This document shows positions 34,259-43,188 of a stretch of DNA of 64,000 nucleotides, in pieces (positions within the stretch are counted from its first letter, which is position 1; every line of letters starts with the position of its first letter). The position numbers and the translations under genes are program-made. This DNA is from Cruoricaptor ignavus (lineage in GTDB: Bacteria > Bacteroidota > Bacteroidia > Flavobacteriales > Weeksellaceae), in NCBI RefSeq assembly GCF_900141665.1, contig NZ_FQYI01000001.1:124001-188000 (forward strand), given 5' to 3'. The notes under the pieces are model-generated. The model searched no databases. It saw only the letters and a program-made list of their open reading frames with translations, and was not told the origin of the DNA.

Positions 34259-35164
34259 TTAATTTATTCGGTTTTGGTCTTTAGCGTAGCGGTCCAGAAT
34301 TCCGTTGATGAAGATGTTGGATTTCTCGCCGGAATATACCTTCGCAATTTCCACATATTCATTGATGATGATGCGTGAAGCGGTGAACGGGAAATTGTCC
34401 AGCTCAGAAATTGCTGCCAGCATTATGATTTTATCCATCAGGGAAATTCTCTCGAAATCCCAGTTTTGCAGGCGTTCCTGAATTTTCTTCTCATTCGGCT
34501 CAAAATCTTTCACGGCGGAGCGAAGCAGCTTCACGGCGAAATCCCTATCACCATCATCCTTGAAAACTTTTGCCAAGCTAATGTGCTCATCGGGCTTCAG
34601 GAAGCCGATGGTTTTCTGCGTCATCGAATTGGCGATGTGGAAATCATCCGCCCAGCTTATTTCCAGCTCTTCCAGGTGAGAGTGGAAATCTTCGTTTTCC
34701 GCCACATATTTCAGGAAAAGCTTGCCGAGAAATTTCTGATCTTCTTCAAAGGAAAAGCTCTCTTCCTTCATAAAATCCTGATAGCGCTTCCCTGCCAAAA
34801 TCCTGCGGAAAGTCTTGAGAACCAGCTCGTTATTCACATCCCATTTCAGCTCCTGATGCTTCGTGGTAAAAGCCAGCCTATCGGGATTTTCCTCCAGCAT
34901 TATCAGCGCTCTGTTGTTGATGAATTTTTGGTTCGGGTTCAGGTTTTCCTCCGTTTTCAGGAACTTATTCTTCCCGATTTCTATTTGCTGCTCGGCAAGC
35001 TGTTTCTGCGCCACCAAAAAATTCAGCTGATAGATGTAAAGATGATAAACCTTTTCGATTTCCGCTAAAAAATTCTTTTCCACAACCTCGATATCTAAAG
35101 GATTCTGCGAAAAGGAATACAGGTTTTCCACCACTTTCTCACGGATTTGTCTTCTTCCAAGCAT
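34259..35164 (-). CDS. nusB: Transcription antitermination factor NusB (long Bacteroidota form)
   Basis: NusB with S10 binds boxA RNA in rRNA antitermination. The 301-residue protein begins LGRRQIREKVVENLYS, the usual NusB start, and ends with a typical NusB C-terminal half: ERISLMDKIIMLAAISELDNFPFTA-like helices, INEYVEIAKVYSGEKSNIFINGILD. The middle ~150 residues are an insertion absent from the ~140-residue E. coli protein, as known for Bacteroidota. It is the first gene of nusB-DUF1573-yajC. Confidence 0.93.
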   Translation of the reverse strand: MLGRRQIREKVVENLYSFSQNPLDIEVVEKNFLAEIEKVYHLYIYQLNFLVAQKQLAEQQIEIGKNKFLKTEENLNPNQKFINNRALIMLEENPDRLAFTTKHQELKWDVNNELVLKTFRRILAGKRYQDFMKEESFSFEEDQKFLGKLFLKYVAENEDFHSHLEELEISWADDFHIANSMTQKTIGFLKPDEHISLAKVFKDDGDRDFAVKLLRSAVKDFEPNEKKIQERLQNWDFERISLMDKIIMLAAISELDNFPFTASRIIINEYVEIAKVYSGEKSNIFINGILDRYAKDQNRIN

Positions 35165-35179
35165 TCAAGGAACTTTGCG

Positions 35180-35187
35180 CAAAGATA
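35180..35187 (-). promoter_or_regulatory. -7 box (TATCTTTG) for nusB
   Basis: An exact TAnnTTTG core on the minus strand, 15 bases before the nusB ATG. The divergent ABC transporter core lies 35 bases away. Confidence 0.6.
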
Positions 35188-35222
35188 AGGCTTTCGGCAA
35201 AAATCATCTCATCCGAAAAGTT

Positions 35223-35230
35223 TACTTTTG
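35223..35230 (+). promoter_or_regulatory. -7 box (TACTTTTG) close to the ABC exporter start
   Basis: An exact TAnnTTTG core ending seven bases before the GTG at 35238. It places the transcription start at or just before that codon. Confidence 0.5.
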
Positions 35231-35237
35231 CAAAATC

Positions 35238-36878
35238 GTGCAGGCCCTGAAAACCCTTAACCCTTATTTTTGGAAGCACCGGAAACTTCTTTTCTTCGGG
35301 CTGCTGTTCATCATCGCCAGCAATTTTTTTAACATTTTCAAGGTTCAGTTCGTAGGGAAATCCGTGGACGAACTGGCGCAGAATCTTGGCACGGGCTTCA
35401 ATCCGCAGGTTCTGAAATATGTGGGCATCATCGTAGGTTCCTCCCTGCTTACCGGCTTTTTCACCTTTATGATGCGGCAGACCATCATCGTAGCCTCCCG
35501 GAAGATCGAGTATGAGCTTAAGAATAAAATCTACCGACAATATCAGGAGCTGTCGCTCACTGAATACAAGCAAACCACCACCGGCGACCTGCTGAACCGG
35601 CTGAGCGAGGATGTAACCGCCGTGCGTATGTACCTGGGCCCCGGCGTGATGTATCTGGCAAATCTTTCTATTCTGCTGATTATCACCACGGTGTATATGC
35701 TGCGCACCGATCCTTCTATGACGCTCTGGACGCTGATACCGCTGCCGCTGCTTTCGTTCGTGATTTATAAAGTGAGCAGTATTATCAACAAGAAATCGAA
35801 AATAAAGCAAAAAAGTCAGTCGGAAATCTCCACATTCGTGCAAGACAGCTTCTCCGGCGTCCGCGTCATTAAATTTTTTGCTAAAGAACCTCTCTTCCAC
35901 AAAATTTACCAGAAAAAAGTAGCCGATTATCAGGATAAATCCCTTGATCTGGCGCGCACGGAGGCTTACTTCTACACCATTATCCTCTTCGTCATCGGTA
36001 TGCTCAATGTTATCATTCTCTACATCGGCGGCTCGAAATATATCGCGGGAGAAATTTCTGTGGGGAAAATCGCGGACTTCTTTATGTACATCAACATTTT
36101 GATCTGGCCGTTTTCTATGGTGGGCTGGGTAGTTTCTGTAAATCAGCGGGCAGATGCTTCTATGTTCCGCATTAATGAATTTCTGAAGAAAAAATCCGAA
36201 ATAAGGAACACGGGAACTATCAAGGACGCAATCAGCGGAGATATAGAATTCCGCAATGTTTCCTACACCTATCCAAACACCGGCATTACGGCGCTGAAGA
36301 ATTTAAGCTTCAAAGTAAAAGCCGGCGAAAGCCTTGCCATAATGGGAAAAACCGGCAGCGGAAAAACCACGGTGGCACTGCTTTTGGCAAGGCTGATAGA
36401 CCCTACCGAAGGCGAAATCTTAATCGATGGGAAAAACCTGAAAGCACATCACCTCGGAAATTACCGCGAGCAGATAGGCTACATTCCGCAGGAAAGCTTC
36501 CTGTTTTCCGACACGATTGAGAACAACATAGGCTTCGGTTTGGACGAGCCTTCCCACGAAAAAGTGGTGGAAAATGCGAAGAAAGCCGATGTGCACAAGA
36601 ACATCATCGGCTTCCGTGAGCAATATGAAACGATGGTGGGCGAGCGCGGTGTAACGCTTTCCGGCGGGCAAAAGCAGCGGGTATGCATTGCAAGAGCCTT
36701 AATCATTGAGCCGAAAATTTTAATTTTTGATGATTCACTTTCTGCGCTGGATACGGAAACGGAAAAAAATATTCTGGACAACATCCGTGGGGATCTGAAG
36801 CGCACCACATCCATCATCATTACCCACCGGGACAGCACCGCTGCGCAGGCGGACCGGCTCCTGATACTGGAGGCATAA
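35238..36878 (+). CDS. ABC exporter, fused permease and ATPase (MsbA/MdlB-like)
   Basis: The 546-residue half-transporter has six membrane helices (about 15-300) followed by an ATPase domain. It shows Walker A GKTGSGKTT, Q-loop IPQESFLFSD, signature LSGGQKQR, Walker B ILIFDDSLSALD and the switch His in ITHRDS. It must dimerise. Substrate is unknown; lipid or drug export is usual for this type. The start is placed at a GTG (VQALKTLNPYF) because family members begin with that segment. The upstream extension to a TTG at 35175 covers the promoter region shared with nusB. Confidence 0.9.
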   Translation: MQALKTLNPYFWKHRKLLFFGLLFIIASNFFNIFKVQFVGKSVDELAQNLGTGFNPQVLKYVGIIVGSSLLTGFFTFMMRQTIIVASRKIEYELKNKIYRQYQELSLTEYKQTTTGDLLNRLSEDVTAVRMYLGPGVMYLANLSILLIITTVYMLRTDPSMTLWTLIPLPLLSFVIYKVSSIINKKSKIKQKSQSEISTFVQDSFSGVRVIKFFAKEPLFHKIYQKKVADYQDKSLDLARTEAYFYTIILFVIGMLNVIILYIGGSKYIAGEISVGKIADFFMYINILIWPFSMVGWVVSVNQRADASMFRINEFLKKKSEIRNTGTIKDAISGDIEFRNVSYTYPNTGITALKNLSFKVKAGESLAIMGKTGSGKTTVALLLARLIDPTEGEILIDGKNLKAHHLGNYREQIGYIPQESFLFSDTIENNIGFGLDEPSHEKVVENAKKADVHKNIIGFREQYETMVGERGVTLSGGQKQRVCIARALIIEPKILIFDDSLSALDTETEKNILDNIRGDLKRTTSIIITHRDSTAAQADRLLILEA

Positions 36879-36930
36879 TTAAAAAAACATTATAACCGCA
36901 ATTTGGTAGTGCTGAATTAAAGAATTCTGT

Positions 36931-36938
36931 TATATTTG
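36931..36938 (+). promoter_or_regulatory. -7 box (TATATTTG) for the DUF3276 gene
   Basis: An exact TAnnTTTG core 29 bases before the ATG at 36968. A TTTG upstream at 36902 is at 25 bases, somewhat long. Confidence 0.55.
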
Positions 36939-36967
36939 TTAAAAAAAATCAAATAACCATTTAAGTA

Positions 36968-37303
36968 ATGAGCGAGTACAGAGAGCGTCAGGAAAATGAG
37001 ATTTTCACCAGGGTGCTGAAGGCAGGCAGGAGGACCTATTATTTCGATGTGAGGGAGACCAGGGCAGGCGACTATTACCTCACCATCACCGAGAGTAAGA
37101 AAAACTATTCCGAAAGCGGCGAAGCCACAGTAGAAAAGCATAAAATCTACCTCTACAAAGAAGATTTTAAGGCTTTTAAGGAAATGTTTGAGGAAAGTAC
37201 TGCATTTATCCTTGACGAAAAAGGTGAAGATGTGATTTCTGAGCGGCACGAAAAGGATTACCACTCCAGAAATTTTACTATTAATTCGGACGAAGAAATC
37301 TAA
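36968..37303 (+). CDS. DUF3276 / PUR-domain nucleic-acid-binding protein
   Basis: The 111-residue protein has the PUR repeat fold seen in Pur-alpha and in the Borrelia regulator BpuR. Marks are EIFTRVLKAGRRTYYFDVRE, the DYYLTITESKK strand and KHKIYLYKEDFKAF, followed by an acidic tail. Members bind single-stranded nucleic acids; in Bacteroidota the family is widespread and its targets are unknown. It is monocistronic, with a promoter core upstream and a perfect terminator downstream. A role in RNA or DNA binding is inferred from the fold. Confidence 0.88.
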   Translation: MSEYRERQENEIFTRVLKAGRRTYYFDVRETRAGDYYLTITESKKNYSESGEATVEKHKIYLYKEDFKAFKEMFEESTAFILDEKGEDVISERHEKDYHSRNFTINSDEEI

Positions 37304-37326
37304 AAATCTTCTGAAAATAGGGAAAG

Positions 37327-37357
37327 AAAAAAGCACCTGAAAATCAGGTGCTTTTTT
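37327..37357. terminator. Bidirectional terminator between DUF3276 gene and tRNA-His
   Basis: Fourteen-base perfect stem with arms AAAAAAGCACCTGA and TCAGGTGCTTTTTT around loop AAA. It ends both DUF3276 (plus strand) and tRNA-His (minus strand), only two bases from the tRNA 3' end. Confidence 0.92.
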
Positions 37358-37358
37358 G

Positions 37359-37432
<74 letters not shown>

Positions 37433-37444
37433 CGTTTTGGATTG

Positions 37445-37452
37445 CAAAGATA
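37445..37452 (-). promoter_or_regulatory. -7 box (TATCTTTG) for tRNA-His
   Basis: An exact TAnnTTTG core on the minus strand, about 12 bases before the tRNA 5' end, between bshB1 and the tRNA. Confidence 0.6.
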
Positions 37453-37467
37453 ATAATTTCCCCCGAA

Positions 37468-38190
37468 TTACAAAACTATGGAATCGAAATTTTTGATGGC
37501 CATCAGTTTTTCCGTGGTAAAGCCTTCAGCAAATCCCACGCCGGAAAGCCTCCCTAAATTTTGCGCACGGTAGGTCAGGCTTTCTTTAAAATCCTTCGTG
37601 GCAATCGGTGTTTCAGGCTCTTTGGAATCTGGGTCGAAAAACTGGGTTTTGTAAGCAAGGGAGGCTTCCAGCTTTTTATCCAGAAAATCCGAAATATCCA
37701 CCACAAAATCCGGCTGAATTTCCTTCCACTGAATGTAATGGTAAACCTGCTTTGGCCGCCAGGCTTCCTGTTCATCGCCGTTCAGCTGGGTTTTAATCTT
37801 CACCAGGCCTGAAAGAAAGCACGCATCAGAAATCAGTTTTGAAGCTTTGGCGTGGTCAGGGTGCCGGTCATCAGTTGCATTGGCAAACACAATTTCCGGG
37901 CGGTATTTCCTGATCACCTTCACCAGCTTCATTTGGTTCTCTTCGCTGTTCAGGATGAAGCCGTCCTTCATTTCCAAATTTTCTCGGTGAGAGACGCCGA
38001 GAATTTCTGCAGCATCTGCCGCTTCTTTTGCACGGGTAATTTCGGTTCCGCGAGTTCCCAGTTCACCTTTCGTCAAATCTACAACCGCCACGGATTTTCC
38101 CTGAGCAATCAGCAACGCCAAAGTTCCGCCGCATCCTAATTCCACATCGTCTGGATGAGCACCGATGGCTAAAATATCAACTTTCATCAT
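37468..38190 (-). CDS. bshB1: Bacillithiol biosynthesis deacetylase BshB1
   Basis: BshB1 deacetylates GlcNAc-malate to GlcN-malate in the synthesis of bacillithiol, the low-molecular-weight thiol of many Bacteroidota and Firmicutes. The 240-residue LmbE-like zinc hydrolase shows the metal and catalytic motif GAHPDDVELGCGG (His12, Asp14, Asp15), DLTKGELGTRGT, and the third zinc histidine in DRHPDH. It starts MMKVDILAIG; the second Met is an equally good start. It stands alone between the TPR gene terminator and tRNA-His. The other bsh genes are not in this window. Confidence 0.92.
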   Translation of the reverse strand: MMKVDILAIGAHPDDVELGCGGTLALLIAQGKSVAVVDLTKGELGTRGTEITRAKEAADAAEILGVSHRENLEMKDGFILNSEENQMKLVKVIRKYRPEIVFANATDDRHPDHAKASKLISDACFLSGLVKIKTQLNGDEQEAWRPKQVYHYIQWKEIQPDFVVDISDFLDKKLEASLAYKTQFFDPDSKEPETPIATKDFKESLTYRAQNLGRLSGVGFAEGFTTEKLMAIKNFDSIVL

Positions 38191-38194
38191 TCGA

Positions 38195-38228
38195 AAACGA
38201 AAAATCCCTGCCGAAAAAGGCAGGGATT
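38195..38228 (-). terminator. Intrinsic terminator after the TPR gene
   Basis: Ten-base perfect stem AATCCCTGCC/GGCAGGGATT, loop of six. On the minus strand it is followed by a T-rich but interrupted tract, and it sits between the TPR stop and the bshB1 start. Confidence 0.75.
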
Positions 38229-38238
38229 GAGATTAAAA

Positions 38239-39903
38239 TTATTTATTCAGCGCCTTGTTCAGCTTCACAGCATCTTCATAGCCAGGGTTCAGGTCCACGG
38301 CTTTTTGTGCATATTCCTTAGCTTTGGCAGGATCGCTCTGCTGAGAGAAATAAGCGGTAAGGTAGTAGGCGTAGGAAAGCGTCGTTTTGTTCGCTTCCTG
38401 CTCTGCCGCAGGCTTTTTCGTCAGCGTATCGATGTATTTTTGGTAAGACTGCTTAGCCATTTCTTCGTTGTTCAGCTGCTGATAAGCCACACCCTGACCA
38501 TAGTAGGAATATTCCCAATCCGGTACCAACTGAGCCATTTTTTGCCAAGTGCTGAGGGCGCCTTTCCAGTTATTTGCTTCCTGATACGCCGTGCCCAGCT
38601 CTACCAACAGATTACTGTCGTTAGGGTTCGCGGCTACTTTTTTCTTTAGCGATTCTATTTTAGGATTCGTAGGCCCGGCAACCTCACCGGAGGAGGCTGT
38701 AGCCTCTGCTCCGACGCTACCCGACTGAAATGCAAACTCCCTATTCCAGTCGAGGGTTTCATCCTGAGCGTTTTTCGCGATGTCCACTTTTTGCCTTGCT
38801 TGCTGCATAAGTGATGATTTTTTTGCTGAATCTTTTTCATCCTTAGCTAATGCAGCAATTAGCAATCCTTCCAGACCGCGGTCCGCAGGCTGTATTCTAG
38901 ATTTGTCTTTTACCGTGGTCATAAATGTATCCAAGTTCTGCTTTGCAGAAGAGTAATCGCGGTCTGCGCTGTACTGAATGTATGCTCTTAGTTTATATTT
39001 TATAGGATCGTCAACTTTATCAAATACCTTATCCAAAGTTTGTTTTGCATTGGAATAATCAGCGTTGGAGAAATAAAGTTTAGCTATTTCCAGAGTGGTA
39101 TACGGATCCTCGTCGGCGTATTTTGTATAATTGAGCAAATCCTGCGTCATCGCATCCGGCTTTTGGAATTTGTAATTATAATTAGCCTGCGCCATATACG
39201 CGGGAGCGTAAGTAGGGTCCGCTTGAATTGCTTTTTTAATATTCGCTTCTGCCTGCTGATACTGCTGCGCCGCCATCCATAGAGTTGCCATCCTGGTGTA
39301 GACCGACGCCTTATTCTTAGCAAGTGGCAAGGCTTTATCATAGGCAGTCATCGCCTGTCCCGGATCTTTTTTCAGACGGTAAGCGTCACCAAGACTGTAG
39401 TAATAATAAGCCGGTACACCGCTTTTGCCCGATCTTTCAATGGCTCTGTTCAGAAGATCTATCGCGGCATCGGGAGCGTTATTTTTTTCAAAGAGCGTTA
39501 GTGCCTGTGCAGCACGGTACAGCTCCTCGGAGTCCTTAGATTTAGCTACAAGGTTGGTAATTTCTGATACAGCAGATTTATCTCCGTTCCCCAATTTTAC
39601 AGTAGCAAGGCCGATTTTGTTCAGAGTGCTTCTTGAATCTACCGCTAAGCCTTCGTTAAAATATTTTGAAGCCTCTTCGAAATTAGGATCCGTCTGGAGT
39701 AGGAAGATATTACCAAGGTAAAAGTAATTCGAGCCGTCCTTCGGGTTTTGCTGGATCATAGCTTTATAATTTTCCTTGGCAGCTGCATATTTATGGCTGT
39801 CTGCACTTGCAATACCCTGCTGCAGGTTTTGGGCATTCGCTGTACCAGCAAGGATGAATGTTGCAGCAGCAACTGAAATTCTGTTCAAAAAAATTCTCTC
39901 CAT
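38239..39903 (-). CDS. Tetratricopeptide-repeat protein, exported
   Basis: The 554-residue protein begins with a signal peptide (cleavage after GTANAQ). It then carries perhaps ten TPR units along its length, for example around residues 40-75, 165-230 and 430-530, rich in YY/AxxxYxxA helices. TPR arrays act as protein-binding scaffolds; this one should be periplasmic. It lies 52 bases downstream of the PstS-like lipoprotein, in the run that follows the TonB operon. That order (Ton genes, PstS-like, TPR) recurs in Bacteroidota, so a link to the Ton machinery or the envelope is plausible but unproven. Confidence 0.88.
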   Translation of the reverse strand: MERIFLNRISVAAATFILAGTANAQNLQQGIASADSHKYAAAKENYKAMIQQNPKDGSNYFYLGNIFLLQTDPNFEEASKYFNEGLAVDSRSTLNKIGLATVKLGNGDKSAVSEITNLVAKSKDSEELYRAAQALTLFEKNNAPDAAIDLLNRAIERSGKSGVPAYYYYSLGDAYRLKKDPGQAMTAYDKALPLAKNKASVYTRMATLWMAAQQYQQAEANIKKAIQADPTYAPAYMAQANYNYKFQKPDAMTQDLLNYTKYADEDPYTTLEIAKLYFSNADYSNAKQTLDKVFDKVDDPIKYKLRAYIQYSADRDYSSAKQNLDTFMTTVKDKSRIQPADRGLEGLLIAALAKDEKDSAKKSSLMQQARQKVDIAKNAQDETLDWNREFAFQSGSVGAEATASSGEVAGPTNPKIESLKKKVAANPNDSNLLVELGTAYQEANNWKGALSTWQKMAQLVPDWEYSYYGQGVAYQQLNNEEMAKQSYQKYIDTLTKKPAAEQEANKTTLSYAYYLTAYFSQQSDPAKAKEYAQKAVDLNPGYEDAVKLNKALNK

Positions 39904-39955
39904 TTTTATAATTTAGTTTTAAATGTAAATAAAACTGACAATAATCATTCCAATT

Positions 39956-40831
39956 TTACCTCATCTGGACTTCTCGCTTATACAAATTGTACGGCTGAAG
40001 GCCTTCTTTCTGTACCACCTTTTGTCCCACATGTGTACAGGAAAACCTTACAAAGCCATTGGCAAGAAGGAAACTTCCTTCATTTTCAAGAAAATACACT
40101 ACCCTGGTAAAAGGATATTTCATAGAACGAAGACTTTGCATATCCGGGAGATAGCTGTCTTTTCCGTCATAAACTTTTAATATTTTAATCCCGCTCATCA
40201 ACTCATTAGTCTTGGGGTCATATTGCCTGCTAAGCGAATTTAAACTGACTGCGCCTATCTTGCCTGGAAACTTTGAAATATTCATTAGAATCTCCTTATT
40301 GCCCGGGAGCACAGAATATTTGAGCGAATTTGCTTTTTTGCCAAGCCGTTGAGCAATGAAATTAAGGTTGCTGGCGTTGGCACCATCAAAAATAATAGGT
40401 TTCTCATCGGAACTCAGAAGTTTTTCAATTTCACTAACAGAGACCGAGTCCCGTGAGTCGTTTTTGGGTACAATAAATACCAAAGCGTCAGCGGCAAAAG
40501 GTGCTGGAGTAAACTTTAAGCCTGTAATTCTCTTATATTCTTCCTGTTCTTTTTCTGTTAAGCACCGGGAAAGCACTATCAGTCTTGCTTCCTTTTTCAA
40601 AAGTCTTAAGAAAGATAGATCTTCTTTCTCAGTTTCTACAGAAATTTTCGCTTCTGGATAGGCAATGGCATAGGCGTCTGCAAGAGCCTGCACTACGCTG
40701 ACAAATGATTCATCAGTGTAAACAGTAAGGTTCCCTCTATAATAAGTTTCAGCGTCTTCCTTCTTCTTTTTGCAAGCCGACAAAAATAATAAAGGGAAAA
40801 TAACATAAAAAAAAGAACGGAATTTATTCAT
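39956..40831 (-). CDS. PstS-like substrate-binding lipoprotein
   Basis: The 291 residues start with a lipoprotein signal (lipobox LSAC) followed by a two-lobed periplasmic-binding-protein fold of the PstS type: LTVYTDESF, RLIVLSRCLTEKE, APAPFAADALVFIV and IGAVSLNSLS segments. Classical PstS binds phosphate, but no pstCAB genes are near, and the gene belongs to the unit next to tonB. Phosphate binding is therefore uncertain. It overlaps the small membrane protein gene by eight bases, implying translational coupling. A role in envelope sensing rather than import is a guess from context. Confidence 0.8.
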   Translation of the reverse strand: MNKFRSFFYVIFPLLFLSACKKKKEDAETYYRGNLTVYTDESFVSVVQALADAYAIAYPEAKISVETEKEDLSFLRLLKKEARLIVLSRCLTEKEQEEYKRITGLKFTPAPFAADALVFIVPKNDSRDSVSVSEIEKLLSSDEKPIIFDGANASNLNFIAQRLGKKANSLKYSVLPGNKEILMNISKFPGKIGAVSLNSLSRQYDPKTNELMSGIKILKVYDGKDSYLPDMQSLRSMKYPFTRVVYFLENEGSFLLANGFVRFSCTHVGQKVVQKEGLQPYNLYKREVQMR

Positions 40832-41021
40832 CCTCCTTCATCTTTTTCAGTCGAATAACCGCTCGGCCAATCCTGAAAATTCCATAGCTGATCATTAAGA
40901 TACCAAGTATCCAAACCACGCTGAGATCTGTAAGCGGTACAAAAAAAAATTTATAGTAAATAATTGCAATGCCCAGAACAATATAGCCGAGGCCGGCGAC
41001 AACCGAAAACCACTGAATCAT
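40824..41021 (-). CDS. Small two-helix membrane protein
   Basis: The 65 residues contain two hydrophobic helices (about 4-24 and 33-50) and end in a basic/acidic tail (IRLKKMKEDE). I recognise no functional motif. It opens the unit small protein - PstS-like - TPR. A TATATTTG promoter core ends five bases before its ATG, directly after the tonB terminator. Its eight-base overlap with the PstS-like gene suggests that the two products work together. Confidence 0.75.
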   Translation of the reverse strand: MIQWFSVVAGLGYIVLGIAIIYYKFFFVPLTDLSVVWILGILMISYGIFRIGRAVIRLKKMKEDE

Positions 41022-41026
41022 ACTGG

Positions 41027-41034
41027 CAAATATA
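41027..41034 (-). promoter_or_regulatory. -7 box (TATATTTG) abutting the small membrane protein start
   Basis: An exact TAnnTTTG core on the minus strand, ending five bases before the ATG at 41021 and directly adjoining the tonB terminator. It predicts a leaderless transcript for the small protein-PstS-TPR unit. Confidence 0.6.
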
Positions 41035-41061
41035 TAAAAAATGGGGAAGTTTCACTTCCCC
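41034..41061 (-). terminator. Intrinsic terminator after tonB
   Basis: Eight-base stem GGGGAAGT/ACTTCCCC with a three-base loop; on the minus strand a T-run follows and merges with the next promoter core. Confidence 0.88.
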
Positions 41062-41086
41062 CTATTTTAAAACAATTTTTCAAAAA

Positions 41087-41950
41087 TTACTCGAAATTCA
41101 TCGTTACCGGCAGTCGGAATCTTGAACGAACAGGCTCTCCATTCAGCTTGCCAGGAGTCCACTTAGTTTTGATGGCTTTAATAGCGCGCTCAGCTTCTTT
41201 ATTGAAAGTGGAATTTTTACCGTTAACCTTAATTTGGCTAATGGAACCATCAGGCTCTACTACGAATGTTATTTCTGCTTTTAGCGTTCCTTCGTCCCCG
41301 CTCATTACGCTGGTATCGAAGTTATCAACAAACTTTTGACGGAATCCGTTAATACCCCCACTCGGGAAATCTGCCGCTTGGTCTACACGATCATAGATCT
41401 CTGTCTTACTTACGGTAGGAGCTGGCGGAGCTTTTACTTCTGCTGTACCGGCCCTTGTACCTGTAGAAGGTGGTGGCGGTGGCGGTGTATAGCTCGGAGT
41501 TTTCACACCTTCCTGGTTTACCAAACCAGTAGTTGTTTCCAGCTGCTTGGAAATTGGTGGTGGTGGGGTTTCTACCTTCGGAGCTTTTTTAGGTTCAGGA
41601 ACAACATTCTGAATAACTTCCTGCTGAACCGGTTCCTCCTTCGGCGGTGGTGGCGGTGGTGGCGGTTCTTCTTCTTCTTTCGGTTGTTCCAGAATTACAT
41701 CTTCTTGCTGGATTTCTACAAGATTTGCATCAATTTCCGTTTTCTCTCTTTCCTGCATTTGTTTCAGTTTTACAATGATAAACGGCGTTAAAGCAGCTAT
41801 AAGAAACAATGCAGTACCTATTAGGAAAGCCCTAGTAAGATATTTCGGATAATTCGTGCGAAGCGCGTAAGCTCCGTACTCTTTATTCCTATTTTCAAAT
41901 ACAATGTCGTCCAAATCTGGTACGGCATTGTAAACTGTATCATTTGCCAT
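41087..41950 (-). CDS. tonB: Energy transducer TonB
   Basis: TonB carries proton-motive energy from ExbB/ExbD to outer-membrane receptors. The 287-residue protein has the Bacteroidota N-terminus (NRNKEYGAYALR), one membrane helix (about 38-60), and a long Glu/Pro-rich periplasmic linker with runs of seven to eight prolines (about 90-175). The C-terminal TonB domain (about 205-287) has PDGSISQIKV and ending KWTPGKLNGEPVRSRF. It is the last gene of exbB-exbD-exbD-tonB and ends at a terminator. It would serve receptors such as the one at 29.5-31.7 kb. Confidence 0.95.
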   Translation of the reverse strand: MANDTVYNAVPDLDDIVFENRNKEYGAYALRTNYPKYLTRAFLIGTALFLIAALTPFIIVKLKQMQEREKTEIDANLVEIQQEDVILEQPKEEEEPPPPPPPPKEEPVQQEVIQNVVPEPKKAPKVETPPPPISKQLETTTGLVNQEGVKTPSYTPPPPPPSTGTRAGTAEVKAPPAPTVSKTEIYDRVDQAADFPSGGINGFRQKFVDNFDTSVMSGDEGTLKAEITFVVEPDGSISQIKVNGKNSTFNKEAERAIKAIKTKWTPGKLNGEPVRSRFRLPVTMNFE

Positions 41951-41975
41951 AATTAAACCAATTCTTTAACAGCAA

Positions 41976-42512
41976 TTACTTGCCAATTTTTTTATTGTAA
42001 ATTGCTTGCTCCCAAGGCTTCACATCTGTAACACCATACTGTTCAGACTTTGTAATCTCCATTTCATCAAGAATATCGACGAAATTCTTATACACAGCGT
42101 CGTCAGTTGGTTTTATGATCACTGTAAATTTGGACTGATCTGCAGCATTTGCCTTGGCCTGCTGGATAACTTTTCGGATTCCCTCCCTGTCATAAGTGGT
42201 TTCATTAAGGTTAGCATCTGTCAAGGAGGTATTATCCTGCTGGTGCCAGAAAATCCTGTTGTCTTTACCCAGAAGCAGAGATATGGAATTTGAAAGCTTA
42301 ATTTCCGTATCGGGTGCCTTTTGATCCTTTTTAGGTTTTGCCGGGAGACCCAAGTCCATTACATTTGGTTTGGTAAACGTGGTGGTAAACATAAAGAACA
42401 TCAGCATCAAAAAGTTGAGGTCTACCATCGGCGTCATATCTACCCTGGGGTTGTGTTTTTTGGCGCGCACTTTACCGTCGCCGCCTTTCTCCTGTACTTG
42501 TACTTCAGCCAT
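41976..42512 (-). CDS. exbD: ExbD-type biopolymer transport protein, second copy
   Basis: ExbD forms with ExbB the proton-driven motor for TonB. The 178 residues have a basic cytoplasmic start and one helix containing the key Asp in DMTPMVDLNFLMLMFFMF, then a periplasmic domain ending DVKPWEQAIYNKKIGK. It lies five bases after the first exbD and 25 before tonB. The two ExbD proteins differ in sequence, so they could form mixed complexes with one ExbB. Confidence 0.93.
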   Translation of the reverse strand: MAEVQVQEKGGDGKVRAKKHNPRVDMTPMVDLNFLMLMFFMFTTTFTKPNVMDLGLPAKPKKDQKAPDTEIKLSNSISLLLGKDNRIFWHQQDNTSLTDANLNETTYDREGIRKVIQQAKANAADQSKFTVIIKPTDDAVYKNFVDILDEMEITKSEQYGVTDVKPWEQAIYNKKIGK

Positions 42513-42517
42513 GTTTA

Positions 42518-43123
42518 CTATTCTTGAGGTTTACCTTCCTGGGAGGTTATCAGCCAAAATTTAAGAAAATCAATATCTCTTAAACCTTCGAACAAATACT
42601 TTACCCGCGGATATTGTGTCTCTACATCCCCCTTAAGGGCCAGTTTATAATCCGGGTTTACAGCCAAGCTTTGCTGCACCCAGTCAATCAACTCCTTCTT
42701 AGTGCTGTCCATCGGGATCCCAGAACCCTTGTATTCCTTACGCTGTTCTTCAGGCAATGCCAGGAAGCCTTTCAATTGGGACATTGGCACACCGATAAAA
42801 TCTGTATTTACAAAGGCTTTCTTTTCCTGTGGAGTAAAAGTCAATCCGTATTTCTCCCCCATATAATCCAGGAGTTGAGATCTTTCGGATGAATTTTCCA
42901 CCGGCTGGAAGTAGAATCTTCCGTCTTTCGTAGCATTTATAGCCATCATGCTGGTTTCAGGAAGAAGCTTTTCTGAGATGGAAGATGGCGGCTGTATGCT
43001 CTCCACTTCCGGCTTGCGGAATTGCGTGGTCATGATAAAGAATGTAAGTAGCAGGAATGTAACATCACACATCGCTGTCATATCCGTAACTACTCCATGT
43101 CTTTTTGGTTTTATTCTCGCCAT
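42518..43123 (-). CDS. exbD: ExbD-type biopolymer transport protein, first copy
   Basis: This 201-residue ExbD paralogue has the short basic start RIKPKRHGVVTDMTAM and a helix with the conserved Asp (CDVTFLLLTFFIM), followed by a longer periplasmic domain than in the second copy. It is separated from exbB by 65 bases and from the second exbD by five. Two consecutive exbD genes are usual in Bacteroidota Ton operons, and the longer periplasmic part may give different contacts. Confidence 0.93.
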   Translation of the reverse strand: MARIKPKRHGVVTDMTAMCDVTFLLLTFFIMTTQFRKPEVESIQPPSSISEKLLPETSMMAINATKDGRFYFQPVENSSERSQLLDYMGEKYGLTFTPQEKKAFVNTDFIGVPMSQLKGFLALPEEQRKEYKGSGIPMDSTKKELIDWVQQSLAVNPDYKLALKGDVETQYPRVKYLFEGLRDIDFLKFWLITSQEGKPQE

Positions 43124-43188
43124 TTTACATTATTAAGTTTTAAATTACCATTAAGTTTTAAACAGATCAGATCTGCTTTGAAAACTAA

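Noticed and set aside
41440-41700. Repetitive GGTGGC-type tracts that could look like a short tandem repeat
   Set aside because: They encode the proline runs of the TonB linker and are explained by that gene.
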